This document shows positions 1-5,783 of a stretch of 5,822 bases of DNA, one piece after another. The notes below the pieces were generated by a model. The model had not been told where the DNA came from. It was given only the letters and a program-made list of their open reading frames with translations, and searched no databases. The DNA lies in assembly GCA_019246375.1 (NCBI GenBank), contig JAFAQO010000097.1, positions 1 to 5,822 of the forward strand, given 5' to 3'. The translations under genes were made by a program, and so were the position numbers. Each line of letters starts with the position of its first letter. The stretch's first letter is position 1. Source of the stretch: Mycobacterium sp. (lineage in GTDB: Bacteria; Actinomycetota; Actinomycetes; Mycobacteriales; Mycobacteriaceae).

Positions 1-2
1 CG

Positions 3-1046
3 CAACCCAAGGCCGTCGAGCTGTCGCACAACAACCTGACCAGCTATGTCACCGGGACAGTCGAATTCGAGTCGGCGGAACCGACGGACGCGGCGCTGAT
101 CTGCGTGCCGCCGTATCACATCGCCGGCGTCGGTGCCGCGCTGTCGAACCTGTACGCCGGCCGGAAGATGGTCTACCTACCCAACTTCGACGCTGGGGAA
201 TGGGTGCGGCTGATCAACGCCGAGCGGGTGACGACCGCGACGGTGGTTCCGACCATGCTGGAGCGCATCGTCACGGTGCTCGAGGCCGGCGGTGATGAGC
301 TGCCGTCGCTGCGCAACCTCGCCTACGGCGGCTCGAAGGTGGGCCTGCCGCTGGTCCGGCGGGCCCTCGAGCTGTTGCCGCATGTCGGCTTCGTCAACGC
401 CTACGGCCTGACCGAGACGAGTTCGACGATCGCGGTGCTCACCCCCGAGGATCACCGCCAGGCGCATTGTGCGGCCGATCGCAAAGTGGCCAGGCGGTTG
501 GGATCGGTCGGGCGCCCGGTGCCCGGCATCGAACTGCAGATCCGCGACGAGGATGGCAACGTGCTCGGGCCGGGTGAAACCGGCGAGCTGTTCGTGCGCG
601 GCGAGCAGGTTTCCGGCCGTTATGCCGGCATCGGCTCGGTTCTCGACGAAAACGGTTGGTTCCCAACCAAAGACATCGCAATGCTCGACGACGACGGTTA
701 CCTCTACATCGGCGGCCGCAGCGACGACACCATCATCCGCGGGGGCGAGAACATCGCGCCGGCCGAGCTGGAGGAGGTACTGATCGAGCACCCGCACGTG
801 CGCGACGTCGCGGTGGTGGGTGTCGAGGATCCGCAGTGGGGCCAGGCGATAGTCGCCGTCGTGGTGCCGGTGACGGGACTCGACCCCGATCCCGACGAAT
901 TGCGCGAATACGTCCGCAAGAACCTGCGGGGGTCGCGAACCCCGGACCGGGTAGTCTTTCGCGACGAGCTGCCCACCAACGCGACCGGCAAGGTGCTCCG
1001 CCGTGAAATTGTCGAAGAGCTTCGCGCCGCTCCGGCCGAGCAGTAA
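3..1046 (+). CDS. AMP-forming acyl-CoA synthetase (FadD-type ligase), 5' end outside window
   Basis: This member of the ANL superfamily activates a carboxylic acid as an acyl-adenylate with ATP and transfers it to CoA. It acts in the cytoplasm and feeds lipid or aromatic-acid catabolism. Reading is open from base 3 to TAA at 1044-1046, giving 347 visible residues. The full family is about 500-550 residues, so roughly the first third is missing. The visible part starts inside the phosphate-binding loop (QPKAVELSHNN). The adenylation core motif YGLTETSS is at visible residues 134-141. The TKD motif has its Asp at 224. The hinge is GRSDDTIIRGGEN, with Arg 239. The C-terminal catalytic lysine is K330, in NATGKVLRRE. 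All key residues are present, so the enzyme should be active. The GTG at 105 is an internal valine, not a start. The next gene begins 15 nt later, which suggests co-transcription. The acid substrate cannot be read from the sequence. Confidence 0.95.
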   Translation, partial: QPKAVELSHNNLTSYVTGTVEFESAEPTDAALICVPPYHIAGVGAALSNLYAGRKMVYLPNFDAGEWVRLINAERVTTATVVPTMLERIVTVLEAGGDELPSLRNLAYGGSKVGLPLVRRALELLPHVGFVNAYGLTETSSTIAVLTPEDHRQAHCAADRKVARRLGSVGRPVPGIELQIRDEDGNVLGPGETGELFVRGEQVSGRYAGIGSVLDENGWFPTKDIAMLDDDGYLYIGGRSDDTIIRGGENIAPAELEEVLIEHPHVRDVAVVGVEDPQWGQAIVAVVVPVTGLDPDPDELREYVRKNLRGSRTPDRVVFRDELPTNATGKVLRREIVEELRAAPAEQ

Positions 1047-1061
1047 GGAACTACGAAGATC

Positions 1062-1358
1062 ATGATTAAGAACGGCACTCGTCTCGCCAGCCAGGTATGC
1101 GACACGCAGGTGATCGTCGTCAGAAGCGCCGACAGCCTCGATGACTTGCGCTGCGGCGGCGCGCCCATGGTGGCAATAGGCGCCGAGCGCTCCGGCCAAC
1201 TCAACCCAGCGTTCGCCGACGGCACCGTGATGGGTAAGCGCTACGTCGATGAGACCGGCGCCGAGGTGCTGGTCACCAAGGCGGGGGCAGGAACCCTGTC
1301 GATCGGCGAGACGGCGTTGAGCATCAAGGAAGCCAAGCCGTTACCGGCCAGCGACTAG
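1062..1358 (+). CDS. Small conserved-looking protein, possible degenerate desulforedoxin-like repeat
   Basis: This is a 98-residue cytoplasmic protein with no signal peptide or membrane segment. I do not recognise it as a named family. The ATG at 1062 is preceded by AAGGAA (1045-1050) and GAAG (1055-1058). It lies 15 nt after the acyl-CoA synthetase stop, so both are probably on one transcript. Residues 10-36 contain C13, a VIVVR strand and then LRCGGAPM with C31. This resembles a desulforedoxin-type metal hairpin that keeps one cysteine of each CxxC/CC pair. Residues 67-86 (AEVLVTKAGAGTL followed by SIGETAL) look like a second copy of the same hairpin with no cysteines. The chain ends in a Lys/Pro-rich tail. 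A partner or accessory role for the neighbouring ligase is inferred only from position. That the gene is real is well supported by spacing and codon use; its function is unknown. Confidence 0.85.
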   Translation: MIKNGTRLASQVCDTQVIVVRSADSLDDLRCGGAPMVAIGAERSGQLNPAFADGTVMGKRYVDETGAEVLVTKAGAGTLSIGETALSIKEAKPLPASD

Positions 1359-1364
1359 AGCCCG

Positions 1365-1988
1365 CTACTGGTTGGGCATTCCGTTGCGACGGACGAATTC
1401 CCTTGCTTTGATTAAGAATTGGAGCTGACTGTGGATATCCCGCAGGGGCCCGGTGTTGCGCGTCGAGCGGCACAGCACGACGGCGCCTTCCAGCGCGGCG
1501 ATCGACATCACCGCCAGCGACGCGGCTTCCGACTCGTCGAAGCCGTCGGCTAGGAAGGCCCGGCTCAGCGCCGTGCGCCAGCGGCCGAGAATCTGTCCGG
1601 CCTCGGCGGTCAGCTGCGGCTCATCGGTGGCCGACCCGATCGCCGCCGCTACCACCGGGCACCCAGCGTTGAAGTCGCTGTCGGCCAGCAGGCGTTCCCA
1701 GAACTCGACGAAATCGCGCAGGAGAAACTTGGCACCACGGTCGGCGGCGTCATCGATGGTCGCGGTGATGGCGTCGCCTGCATAGCGGAGCGCCTCGGTC
1801 AGGATTTGATTGCGGCCCTCGGGGAAGTGGTAGTAGACCGAACCGCGCGGCGCGCCGCTGCGGGCGAGGACCTCGTCGATGGTTACCCCCGCCGCGCCGC
1901 GCTCACGCATCACCTCGGCGGCGCTGACCAGCATTTTGGTTCGGGTTCCGCCGCGTTTCGCGCGCGCGGCACCCGTCATCATCGACAT
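1365..1988 (-). CDS. TetR-family transcriptional repressor, LmrA/YxaF-like
   Basis: This is a 207-residue dimeric DNA-binding repressor, a usual length for the family. The N-terminal domain carries the TetR helix-turn-helix at about residues 36-55, with TIDEVLARSGAPRGSVYYHF. The recognition helix ends in the common G-S-x-Y-x-H-F pattern, and EGRNQILTEAL follows. The C-terminal ligand-binding domain has NAGCPVVAAAI at 107-117, a feature I associate with the LmrA/YxaF-like branch. The ATG at 1988 follows a strong purine-rich ribosome binding site (GGGGGAAGAGG), which supports this start. A 48-codon small gene lies 29 nt upstream on the same strand. Upstream of that is a 26-bp palindrome, a likely operator for autoregulation. 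The 3' end nearly abuts the convergent 98-residue gene. The ligand and wider targets are unknown. Family assignment is firm; the subfamily is a recollection. Confidence 0.93.
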   Translation of the reverse strand: MSMMTGAARAKRGGTRTKMLVSAAEVMRERGAAGVTIDEVLARSGAPRGSVYYHFPEGRNQILTEALRYAGDAITATIDDAADRGAKFLLRDFVEFWERLLADSDFNAGCPVVAAAIGSATDEPQLTAEAGQILGRWRTALSRAFLADGFDESEAASLAVMSIAALEGAVVLCRSTRNTGPLRDIHSQLQFLIKAREFVRRNGMPNQ

Positions 1989-2017
1989 AGTCCTCTTCCC
2001 CCTCGACGCCAGGCCGT

Positions 2018-2164
2018 TTAGGCAGCGTGCGAGTGGCGAAGCTGCGGTACTCGCCAGTGCACGTTGCGCGGGCTGAACCGGGCGGACCGGAAGGGCTGGC
2101 GGGGTAGGTCGCCAATTTCACGGGTGAACTTTTGGCCGGCGATGTTGAGCTCGATGATCCACAT
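2018..2164 (-). CDS. Candidate small protein of 48 residues encoded ahead of tetR
   Basis: This short reading frame starts at the ATG at 2164 and ends with TAA at 2018-2020. The protein begins MWIIELNIAGQKFTREIGDL and continues into a basic region rich in Arg, His, Pro and Phe (residues 21-48). It has no Cys, no signal peptide and no membrane helix. The evidence for coding is threefold. A ribosome binding site (GGCGAGAGA) lies 4 nt before the ATG. About 39 of 48 codons end in G or C, as in neighbouring genes. It also sits 29 nt upstream of tetR on the same strand, within the expected transcript. An alternative in-frame ATG at 2191 would add nine residues, but it has no ribosome binding site and lies in the palindrome. 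I do not recognise the protein. It could be a small regulator, a leader peptide or a remnant of a longer gene. Confidence 0.6.
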   Translation of the reverse strand: MWIIELNIAGQKFTREIGDLPRQPFRSARFSPRNVHWRVPQLRHSHAA

Positions 2165-2188
2165 AATTCTCTCGCCTGTCCTGGTGCC

Positions 2189-2214
2189 CATGTGCCGGAC
2201 CGGTTCGGCACATG
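2189..2214. promoter_or_regulatory. 26-bp near-perfect palindrome, probable TetR operator
   Basis: The left half CATGTGCCGGACC and right half GGTTCGGCACATG are reverse complements except for one pair. This gives 24 of 26 bases in symmetry with no spacer. It lies 25 bp before the small-gene ATG and just downstream of the putative -10, where a bound repressor would block transcription. TetR-family repressors bind palindromes in their own promoters, so the adjacent tetR is the natural candidate. Binding is inferred; the symmetry is seen directly. No T-run follows, so a terminator is less likely. Confidence 0.7.
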
Positions 2215-2221
2215 ATTATGA

Positions 2222-2238
2222 CAGTTAGCATATAACTG
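2222..2238. promoter_or_regulatory. 17-bp inverted repeat CAGTTA-N5-TAACTG
   Basis: Two perfect 6-base arms surround GCATA. The element lies 7 bp beyond the large palindrome and overlaps the putative leftward -10 hexamer. It could be a second operator, a site for another regulator facing the oxidase gene, or part of the AT-rich promoter core. Arms this short can occur by chance, so confidence is moderate. Confidence 0.4.
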
Positions 2239-2256
2239 CGCTGCAACATTAGGCAA
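2227..2256 (-). promoter_or_regulatory. Putative promoter of the small gene and tetR
   Basis: Read on the minus strand, TTGCCT (2256-2251) is followed after 18 bp by TATGCT (2232-2227). This fits mycobacterial sigma-A-type promoters, in which the -10 hexamer is TAnnnT and the -35 is loosely TTGnnn. Transcription would begin near 2220 and run straight into the 26-bp palindrome and then the small gene. An alternative -10, CATAAT (2220-2215), lacks a well-spaced -35. Confidence 0.4.
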
Positions 2257-2454
2257 GTGCAAAATAACGCGGATCGCGTGCGCCTCGAACGAGCAGCTAA
2301 ATGGGTATCGAGTTCGCATTTACGGTCGCCAAACGGCGCGAAGAATATGTACTAGCCCATAATCACTCGTCTTTCGGGCGGCTCTGGATGCGGCGCCTCA
2401 ACGACCGCAGGATCATCGATAATGTCGCCCTGGCGGATGATGATGGATTGGCCG

Positions 2455-3426
2455 ATGAGCACTCGTGACAGCGCCGCCGGCACCGTAGTGGTCGGTGCCG
2501 GGGTCAGCGGTTTGACTACGGCAATCTGTCTGGCTGAGGCAGGTTGGCCGGTACGAGTGTGGGCGGCAGAGCCGCCACTCCAAACGACCTCGATCGTCGC
2601 CGGAGCGCTCTGGGGCCCGGCGTTTGAGCAACCCGCCGACGAAACGATGCGGTGGATGGCGCAGTCACTGCGGGACTTCCAGCAGCTAGCCAATGTCCCT
2701 GACTCCGGCGTGCGGTTGGCGCCGGCACTGGCTGTCGGTGACATGCCCGTCGGCGACGAACTGCCGCCACAGGCAGGATTGATTCCCGAGCTTCGACCGT
2801 GTGCCGCTGCCGACGTTCCGGCCGGGTTTGCCCGCGGCTTTCGGGCGACGATGCCGCTGATCGACATGCCGCAGTACCTCGACTACTTAATTCGGCGTCT
2901 CGCCGCGGCGGGCGGGCAAATTGAGATCCGCCGGGTGGAGTCGTTGACGGATGTCGCCGAGCACAGCGCCGTCGTGGTGAACTGCACCGGTCTGGGCGCC
3001 CGAGAGCTCACCGACGACGACACCATGCTTCCGGTGTTCGGTCAGCATGTGGTGCTGACCAATCCGGGCCTCAACGAGCTGTTCGTTGAGCTGACTCACG
3101 CCCAGGAATTCACCTGCTATTTCCCGCATCCGAAGCGGATTGTCTGCGGCGGGATCAGGGTGCCGGGTCGTTGGGACCGCAGCCCCGATCCGGACGTGTC
3201 TGAACGGATTCTCCAGCGATGCAGGACGGTTGAGCCGCGCCTGTGGGATGCCGAGGTGATCGACATTGTGACCGGGCTGCGCCCGGACCGGCCGAGTGTC
3301 CGAGTCGAGGCTCAGCTGCTCGACTCGGTGCGCTACGTGCACAACTACGGCCATGGCAGCAACGGCGTCACTCTGTCGTGGGGTTGCGCCCGCCAGGCTG
3401 CGAAGTTGGTCCTCGCGCCGAGGTGA
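2455..3426 (+). CDS. aao: D-amino-acid oxidase (FAD-dependent)
   Basis: This enzyme oxidatively deaminates D-amino acids to 2-oxo acids with release of ammonia and hydrogen peroxide. It recycles D-amino acids such as those from peptidoglycan. From ATG 2455 it has 323 residues, matching the roughly 320 of M. tuberculosis Aao. The Rossmann FAD motif VVVGAGVSGL is at residues 11-20. A mid-protein CYFPHPKRIVCGG has Tyr222 where the family has an active-site tyrosine. TGLRPDRPSVRVE (273-285) has Arg276, the expected substrate-carboxylate arginine. HNYGHGSNGVTLSWGCA (296-312) is the C-terminal FAD-contact signature. No export signal is seen, so it is cytoplasmic. The start is uncertain: ATG 2422, 11 codons upstream, has a better ribosome binding site (AGGA at 2409-2412), and three tandem ATGs lie at 2437-2445. 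The 2455 start places the FAD motif at the usual distance from the N-terminus. The deacetylase gene follows after 82 nt. Confidence 0.95.
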   Translation: MSTRDSAAGTVVVGAGVSGLTTAICLAEAGWPVRVWAAEPPLQTTSIVAGALWGPAFEQPADETMRWMAQSLRDFQQLANVPDSGVRLAPALAVGDMPVGDELPPQAGLIPELRPCAAADVPAGFARGFRATMPLIDMPQYLDYLIRRLAAAGGQIEIRRVESLTDVAEHSAVVVNCTGLGARELTDDDTMLPVFGQHVVLTNPGLNELFVELTHAQEFTCYFPHPKRIVCGGIRVPGRWDRSPDPDVSERILQRCRTVEPRLWDAEVIDIVTGLRPDRPSVRVEAQLLDSVRYVHNYGHGSNGVTLSWGCARQAAKLVLAPR

Positions 3427-3476
3427 TGAATCCGCGCCCGAAGCTTGCAGTGTGCGAAAGCCGAACGCCGAACGTT

Positions 3477-3493
3477 TCAATAGGTGGTATTGA
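3477..3493. promoter_or_regulatory. 17-bp inverted repeat TCAATA-N5-TATTGA before the deacetylase gene
   Basis: Perfect 6-base arms flank GGTGG in the 82-nt gap between the oxidase and deacetylase genes. The right arm runs directly into the ribosome binding site (GAGGGAG, 3492-3498) of the deacetylase. It could be an operator, or a weak RNA hairpin next to the ribosome binding site. A nearby tandem GCCGAAC repeat (3460-3473) is also visible. The function of both is inferred. Confidence 0.4.
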
Positions 3494-3508
3494 GGGAGAT
3501 TCGAGACC

Positions 3509-4246
3509 ATGCAGAATATCGATCGGCGCACAATGCTGTGCGCGAGCGCGGCCGTTTTTTTGGCTGCAGCGAACCGGGCCGCGACCGCAGGCGCCACTGG
3601 TGTCCGATGGAAAATCCCGCTGCGTCCTGCACCGGCGCCGGCTGGCGTGATCACCCGGCTGCCCGGCGGCGGTAACGAGATGGCGCTCACCGTCGACGAC
3701 GGTGCCAGCGTCTCAGTAGTGGGCGCATTCGCGAAGTTCTGCCAAGACACCGGCACGCGGCTGACTTTTTTCGTCACCGGAGCCAACCCATCTTGGTCGG
3801 TCAACGCGCCCGCGTTGCGGCCCCTGGTCGACTCCGGGCAGGTTCAAATGGCCAACCACACGTGGTCGCACCCATACCTCAACCGGCTCGGGCTCGATGC
3901 GGTGGCCGAGCAGATTCGCCGCAACGCCGACTTCTTGAGAAATACCTACGGAACGGACGGCACCCCCTACTTCCGGCCGCCCTACGGGGTGCACAACCCT
4001 GCCATCGACGGGGTCGCCGCCGACCAGGGCTACACCACGATCACCATGTGGACCGCCAGCCTTGGCGATTCGGCACCCGAGAGCGAGGCCAGCCTGATCG
4101 CCAACGCCAGCAAATCTTTTCAGCCCCAACAGATTGTGTTAGCGCACGCCAACACGCCCGCCATTACGCACTGCTTCCCCCAGTTGGTCGACCTCATCCA
4201 AAGCCGCAACCTGCGAACGGTCACGCTTCGCGACGTCTCTGCCTGA
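3509..4246 (+). CDS. Exported polysaccharide deacetylase, CE4/NodB family
   Basis: This metal-dependent deacetylase should remove N-acetyl groups from an amino-sugar polymer outside the membrane. Peptidoglycan is the likely substrate in mycobacteria, though this is inference. It has 245 residues. The N-terminus reads DRRTMLCASAAVFLAA and ends in AATA near residue 27. This is a signal peptide with a twin-arginine pair, so Tat export and cleavage after residue 27 are plausible. The NodB motifs follow in order. Motif 1 is TVDDG with Asp63 and Asp64. Motif 2 is HTWSH with metal ligands His117 and His121. Motif 3 is RPPYG at 156-160. Motif 4 surrounds Trp181 and Asp187, with Ser188 where Trp often stands. 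Motif 5 is LAH with His213. All catalytic and metal residues appear present. The ATG at 3509 has GAGGGAG about 10 nt upstream. The gene may be co-transcribed with the D-amino-acid oxidase. It ends 19 nt from the convergent dehydrogenase stop. Confidence 0.92.
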   Translation: MQNIDRRTMLCASAAVFLAAANRAATAGATGVRWKIPLRPAPAPAGVITRLPGGGNEMALTVDDGASVSVVGAFAKFCQDTGTRLTFFVTGANPSWSVNAPALRPLVDSGQVQMANHTWSHPYLNRLGLDAVAEQIRRNADFLRNTYGTDGTPYFRPPYGVHNPAIDGVAADQGYTTITMWTASLGDSAPESEASLIANASKSFQPQQIVLAHANTPAITHCFPQLVDLIQSRNLRTVTLRDVSA

Positions 4247-4265
4247 TGTTTCTGGCGGCTTCGGG

Positions 4266-5738
4266 TCAGCTATCGACGGTGTAGCCCATCGGCATCAGCA
4301 CGCTCTTTTGCTGAGTGAAGTGCTCGACACCTTCCGGCCCGTTCTCGCGGCCGATACCGGAGTTCTTGTAGCCGCCAAACGGGCATCCGGGATCGAAGGC
4401 GTACCAGTTGATTCCGTACGTACCGGTGCGGATCTTCTCGGAGATCTCGATACCTTTGGGCACATTGGTCGTCCACACGCTGCCGGCCAGGCCGTACACC
4501 GAATCGTTGGCGATCGCGATCGCGTCCTCTTCGGTGTCGTAGGGGATGATGGAGAGCACCGGTCCGAAGATCTCCTCCTGCGCGATCGTCATCTTGTTAT
4601 CGACGTCGGCGAACACGGTGGGTTGCACGAAGTAGCCATTGTCCAGGCCCTCCGGGCGGCCGCCGCCGCAGACCAGCCGGGCGCCCTCCTCGATGCCTTT
4701 GGCGATGTAGCCCTCGACTCGGGTGCGCTGCTTCTCGGAAATCAGCGGCCCGATCTGGACGGCCGAATCCGATGGCAGGCCCACCGGTAGCGCCTTCACG
4801 AAATTGCTTATGCTCTCGACGATTTCGTCGTAGCGGGAACGCGGCGCCAGGACACGCGTCTGGTTCACGCACCCTTGGCCGGCGTTCATCACACCAGAGA
4901 ACACCATCATCGGAATCGCGGCGGACAGGTCGACGTCCTCGAGAACGATGGCTGCCGATTTGCCGCCGAGCTCCAGGGTGCACGGCTTGAGCAGTTCGGC
5001 GGCGCGCTTGCCGACCTCTTTGCCGACCGCCGAGCTGCCGGTGAAGGTGAACATGTCGATGTCCGGGTTGGACGTCAGCGCCTGTCCGGTCTCGATCCCG
5101 CCGGGCACTATCGACAGCACACCCTCGGGCAGGCCGGCCTCGGCGAACACCTCTGCCAAAGCGTTTGCGGTCAGCGGGGTTTCGGCGGCCGGCTTGAGTA
5201 CCACCGTGCAGCCTGCCAGCAGCGCGGGCCCCAGCTTGTTGACCGCCAAGAACAGCGGCACGTTCCATGCCACGATCGCACCGACCACGCCGACCGGCTC
5301 GCGATGGACGATGGTCTGCCCGTAAGAGCCGTTGCGGGTCTCCTTCCACTTGACCTGGTCGACGGCGCCGGTGGCGAAGAAGTTCATCGCGCCCATCGAA
5401 CCCATCCAGTGCATCGTTTCGATGATGGTCGGTGGTTGCCCGGTCTCGTCGGCGAGCAGCTTGGTGAACAGCTCCTTGCGGTCTTCCATGAGTTTCGCCG
5501 CCGCGGCGATGACGGCCGCACGCTCCTTCGGCGGAGTGGTCGGCCAGGGCCCGTTGTCGAAGGCGTCGCGGGCCGCCGCGACCGCGGCATCGACGTCGGC
5601 TGCAGCCGCAAGAGGCACCTTGCCGACGTACTCGCCGGTGGCCGGGCAGTGCACCTCGATCACCTCGTCGGTCGACGGCTCGGTCCAGCGCCCACCGATG
5701 AACAGCTTGTCGTATTCGCATCTGTGGCTCTCGGTCAT
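4266..5738 (-). CDS. NAD(P)-dependent aldehyde dehydrogenase, Rv0223c-like
   Basis: This enzyme oxidises an aldehyde to its carboxylic acid with NAD(P)+ in the cytoplasm. The physiological aldehyde is unknown. It has 490 residues, matching about 487 for Rv0223c of M. tuberculosis, which it closely resembles from memory. The catalytic set is complete: Asn159 in WNVP, Lys182 in LKPA, general base Glu256 in LELGGK, nucleophile Cys290 in GQGC, and EEIFGP at 388-393 for cofactor binding. The coenzyme-fold FTFTGSSAVGK is at 230-240. The start at ATG 5738 (MTESHRCEYDKLFIGG) was chosen because it matches the N-terminus of that homologue and follows GGGTAGGGTG. The frame stays open to an ATG at 5777, but that would add 13 residues and overlap the inverted repeat upstream. 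The gene is convergent with the deacetylase, with no room for a classical terminator between them. Confidence 0.96.
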   Translation of the reverse strand: MTESHRCEYDKLFIGGRWTEPSTDEVIEVHCPATGEYVGKVPLAAAADVDAAVAAARDAFDNGPWPTTPPKERAAVIAAAAKLMEDRKELFTKLLADETGQPPTIIETMHWMGSMGAMNFFATGAVDQVKWKETRNGSYGQTIVHREPVGVVGAIVAWNVPLFLAVNKLGPALLAGCTVVLKPAAETPLTANALAEVFAEAGLPEGVLSIVPGGIETGQALTSNPDIDMFTFTGSSAVGKEVGKRAAELLKPCTLELGGKSAAIVLEDVDLSAAIPMMVFSGVMNAGQGCVNQTRVLAPRSRYDEIVESISNFVKALPVGLPSDSAVQIGPLISEKQRTRVEGYIAKGIEEGARLVCGGGRPEGLDNGYFVQPTVFADVDNKMTIAQEEIFGPVLSIIPYDTEEDAIAIANDSVYGLAGSVWTTNVPKGIEISEKIRTGTYGINWYAFDPGCPFGGYKNSGIGRENGPEGVEHFTQQKSVLMPMGYTVDS

Positions 5739-5764
5739 GAACGTCACCCTACCCAGCCCAAGCC

Positions 5765-5783
5765 GAAACGAGAACACGTTTCA
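5765..5783. promoter_or_regulatory. Inverted repeat with KstR-like core upstream of the aldehyde dehydrogenase
   Basis: GAAACG-N6-CGTTTC (5765-5782) is a perfect 6-base inverted repeat. Inside it, AACACGTT (5773-5780) matches the AAC-N2-GTT core of the cholesterol repressor KstR site. The wider 14-mer at 5770-5783 fits TnnAACnnGTTnnA except at the first base. It lies 27 bp upstream of the dehydrogenase ATG. TTGACT (5788-5783, minus strand) abuts it as a possible -35, but no good -10 is visible at normal spacing. That this gene is KstR-regulated is an inference from motif and position. Confidence 0.45.

Larger units (their letters stand above)
2165..2454. other. Divergent intergenic region between the small gene/tetR and the D-amino-acid oxidase
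   Basis: About 290 bases separate the small gene (leftward) from the oxidase (rightward). The stretch is visibly more AT-rich than its surroundings between about 2211 and 2260 and again around 2341-2365. The left half holds two inverted repeats and a leftward promoter candidate, listed separately. For the oxidase I could not find a convincing -35/-10 pair. CATAAT at 2358-2363 is a possible -10 without a good -35 partner. A 55-codon frame at 2301-2468 overlaps the oxidase start, but its early codons have poor third-position G/C and I do not call it a gene. Confidence 0.6.

Noticed and set aside
177..1199. 340-residue open frame on the minus strand across the acyl-CoA synthetase
   Set aside because: It is antisense to a gene with full ANL motifs. 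Its protein is low-complexity Ala/Gly/His/Arg with no recognisable domain. Long antisense frames are common in GC-rich DNA.
2189..2214. The 26-bp palindrome as a transcription terminator
   Set aside because: There is no T-run on either side, and it lies upstream of genes in a divergent region rather than at a gene end. An operator fits better.
2301..2468. 55-codon plus-strand frame upstream of and overlapping the oxidase start
   Set aside because: It has no good ribosome binding site and weak third-position G/C in its first 20 codons. It partly overlaps the oxidase N-terminus in another frame, so it is probably chance.
2352..2867. 171-residue minus-strand frame reaching from the oxidase into the intergenic region
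   Set aside because: It is mostly antisense to the FAD-binding part of the oxidase, and no domain is visible.
2887..3804. 305-residue minus-strand open frame spanning the oxidase and deacetylase genes
   Set aside because: It overlaps two well-supported genes and their intergenic region, and its product shows no family motifs.
4247..4265. Possible bidirectional terminator between deacetylase and dehydrogenase
   Set aside because: Only 19 bases separate the stop codons, and I found no hairpin there.
5736..5777. Upstream start (ATG 5777) for the aldehyde dehydrogenase
   Set aside because: The extra 13 residues are not expected from the family. The codons run through an inverted repeat that looks regulatory, and ATG 5738 matches the remembered N-terminus of the M. 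tuberculosis homologue.
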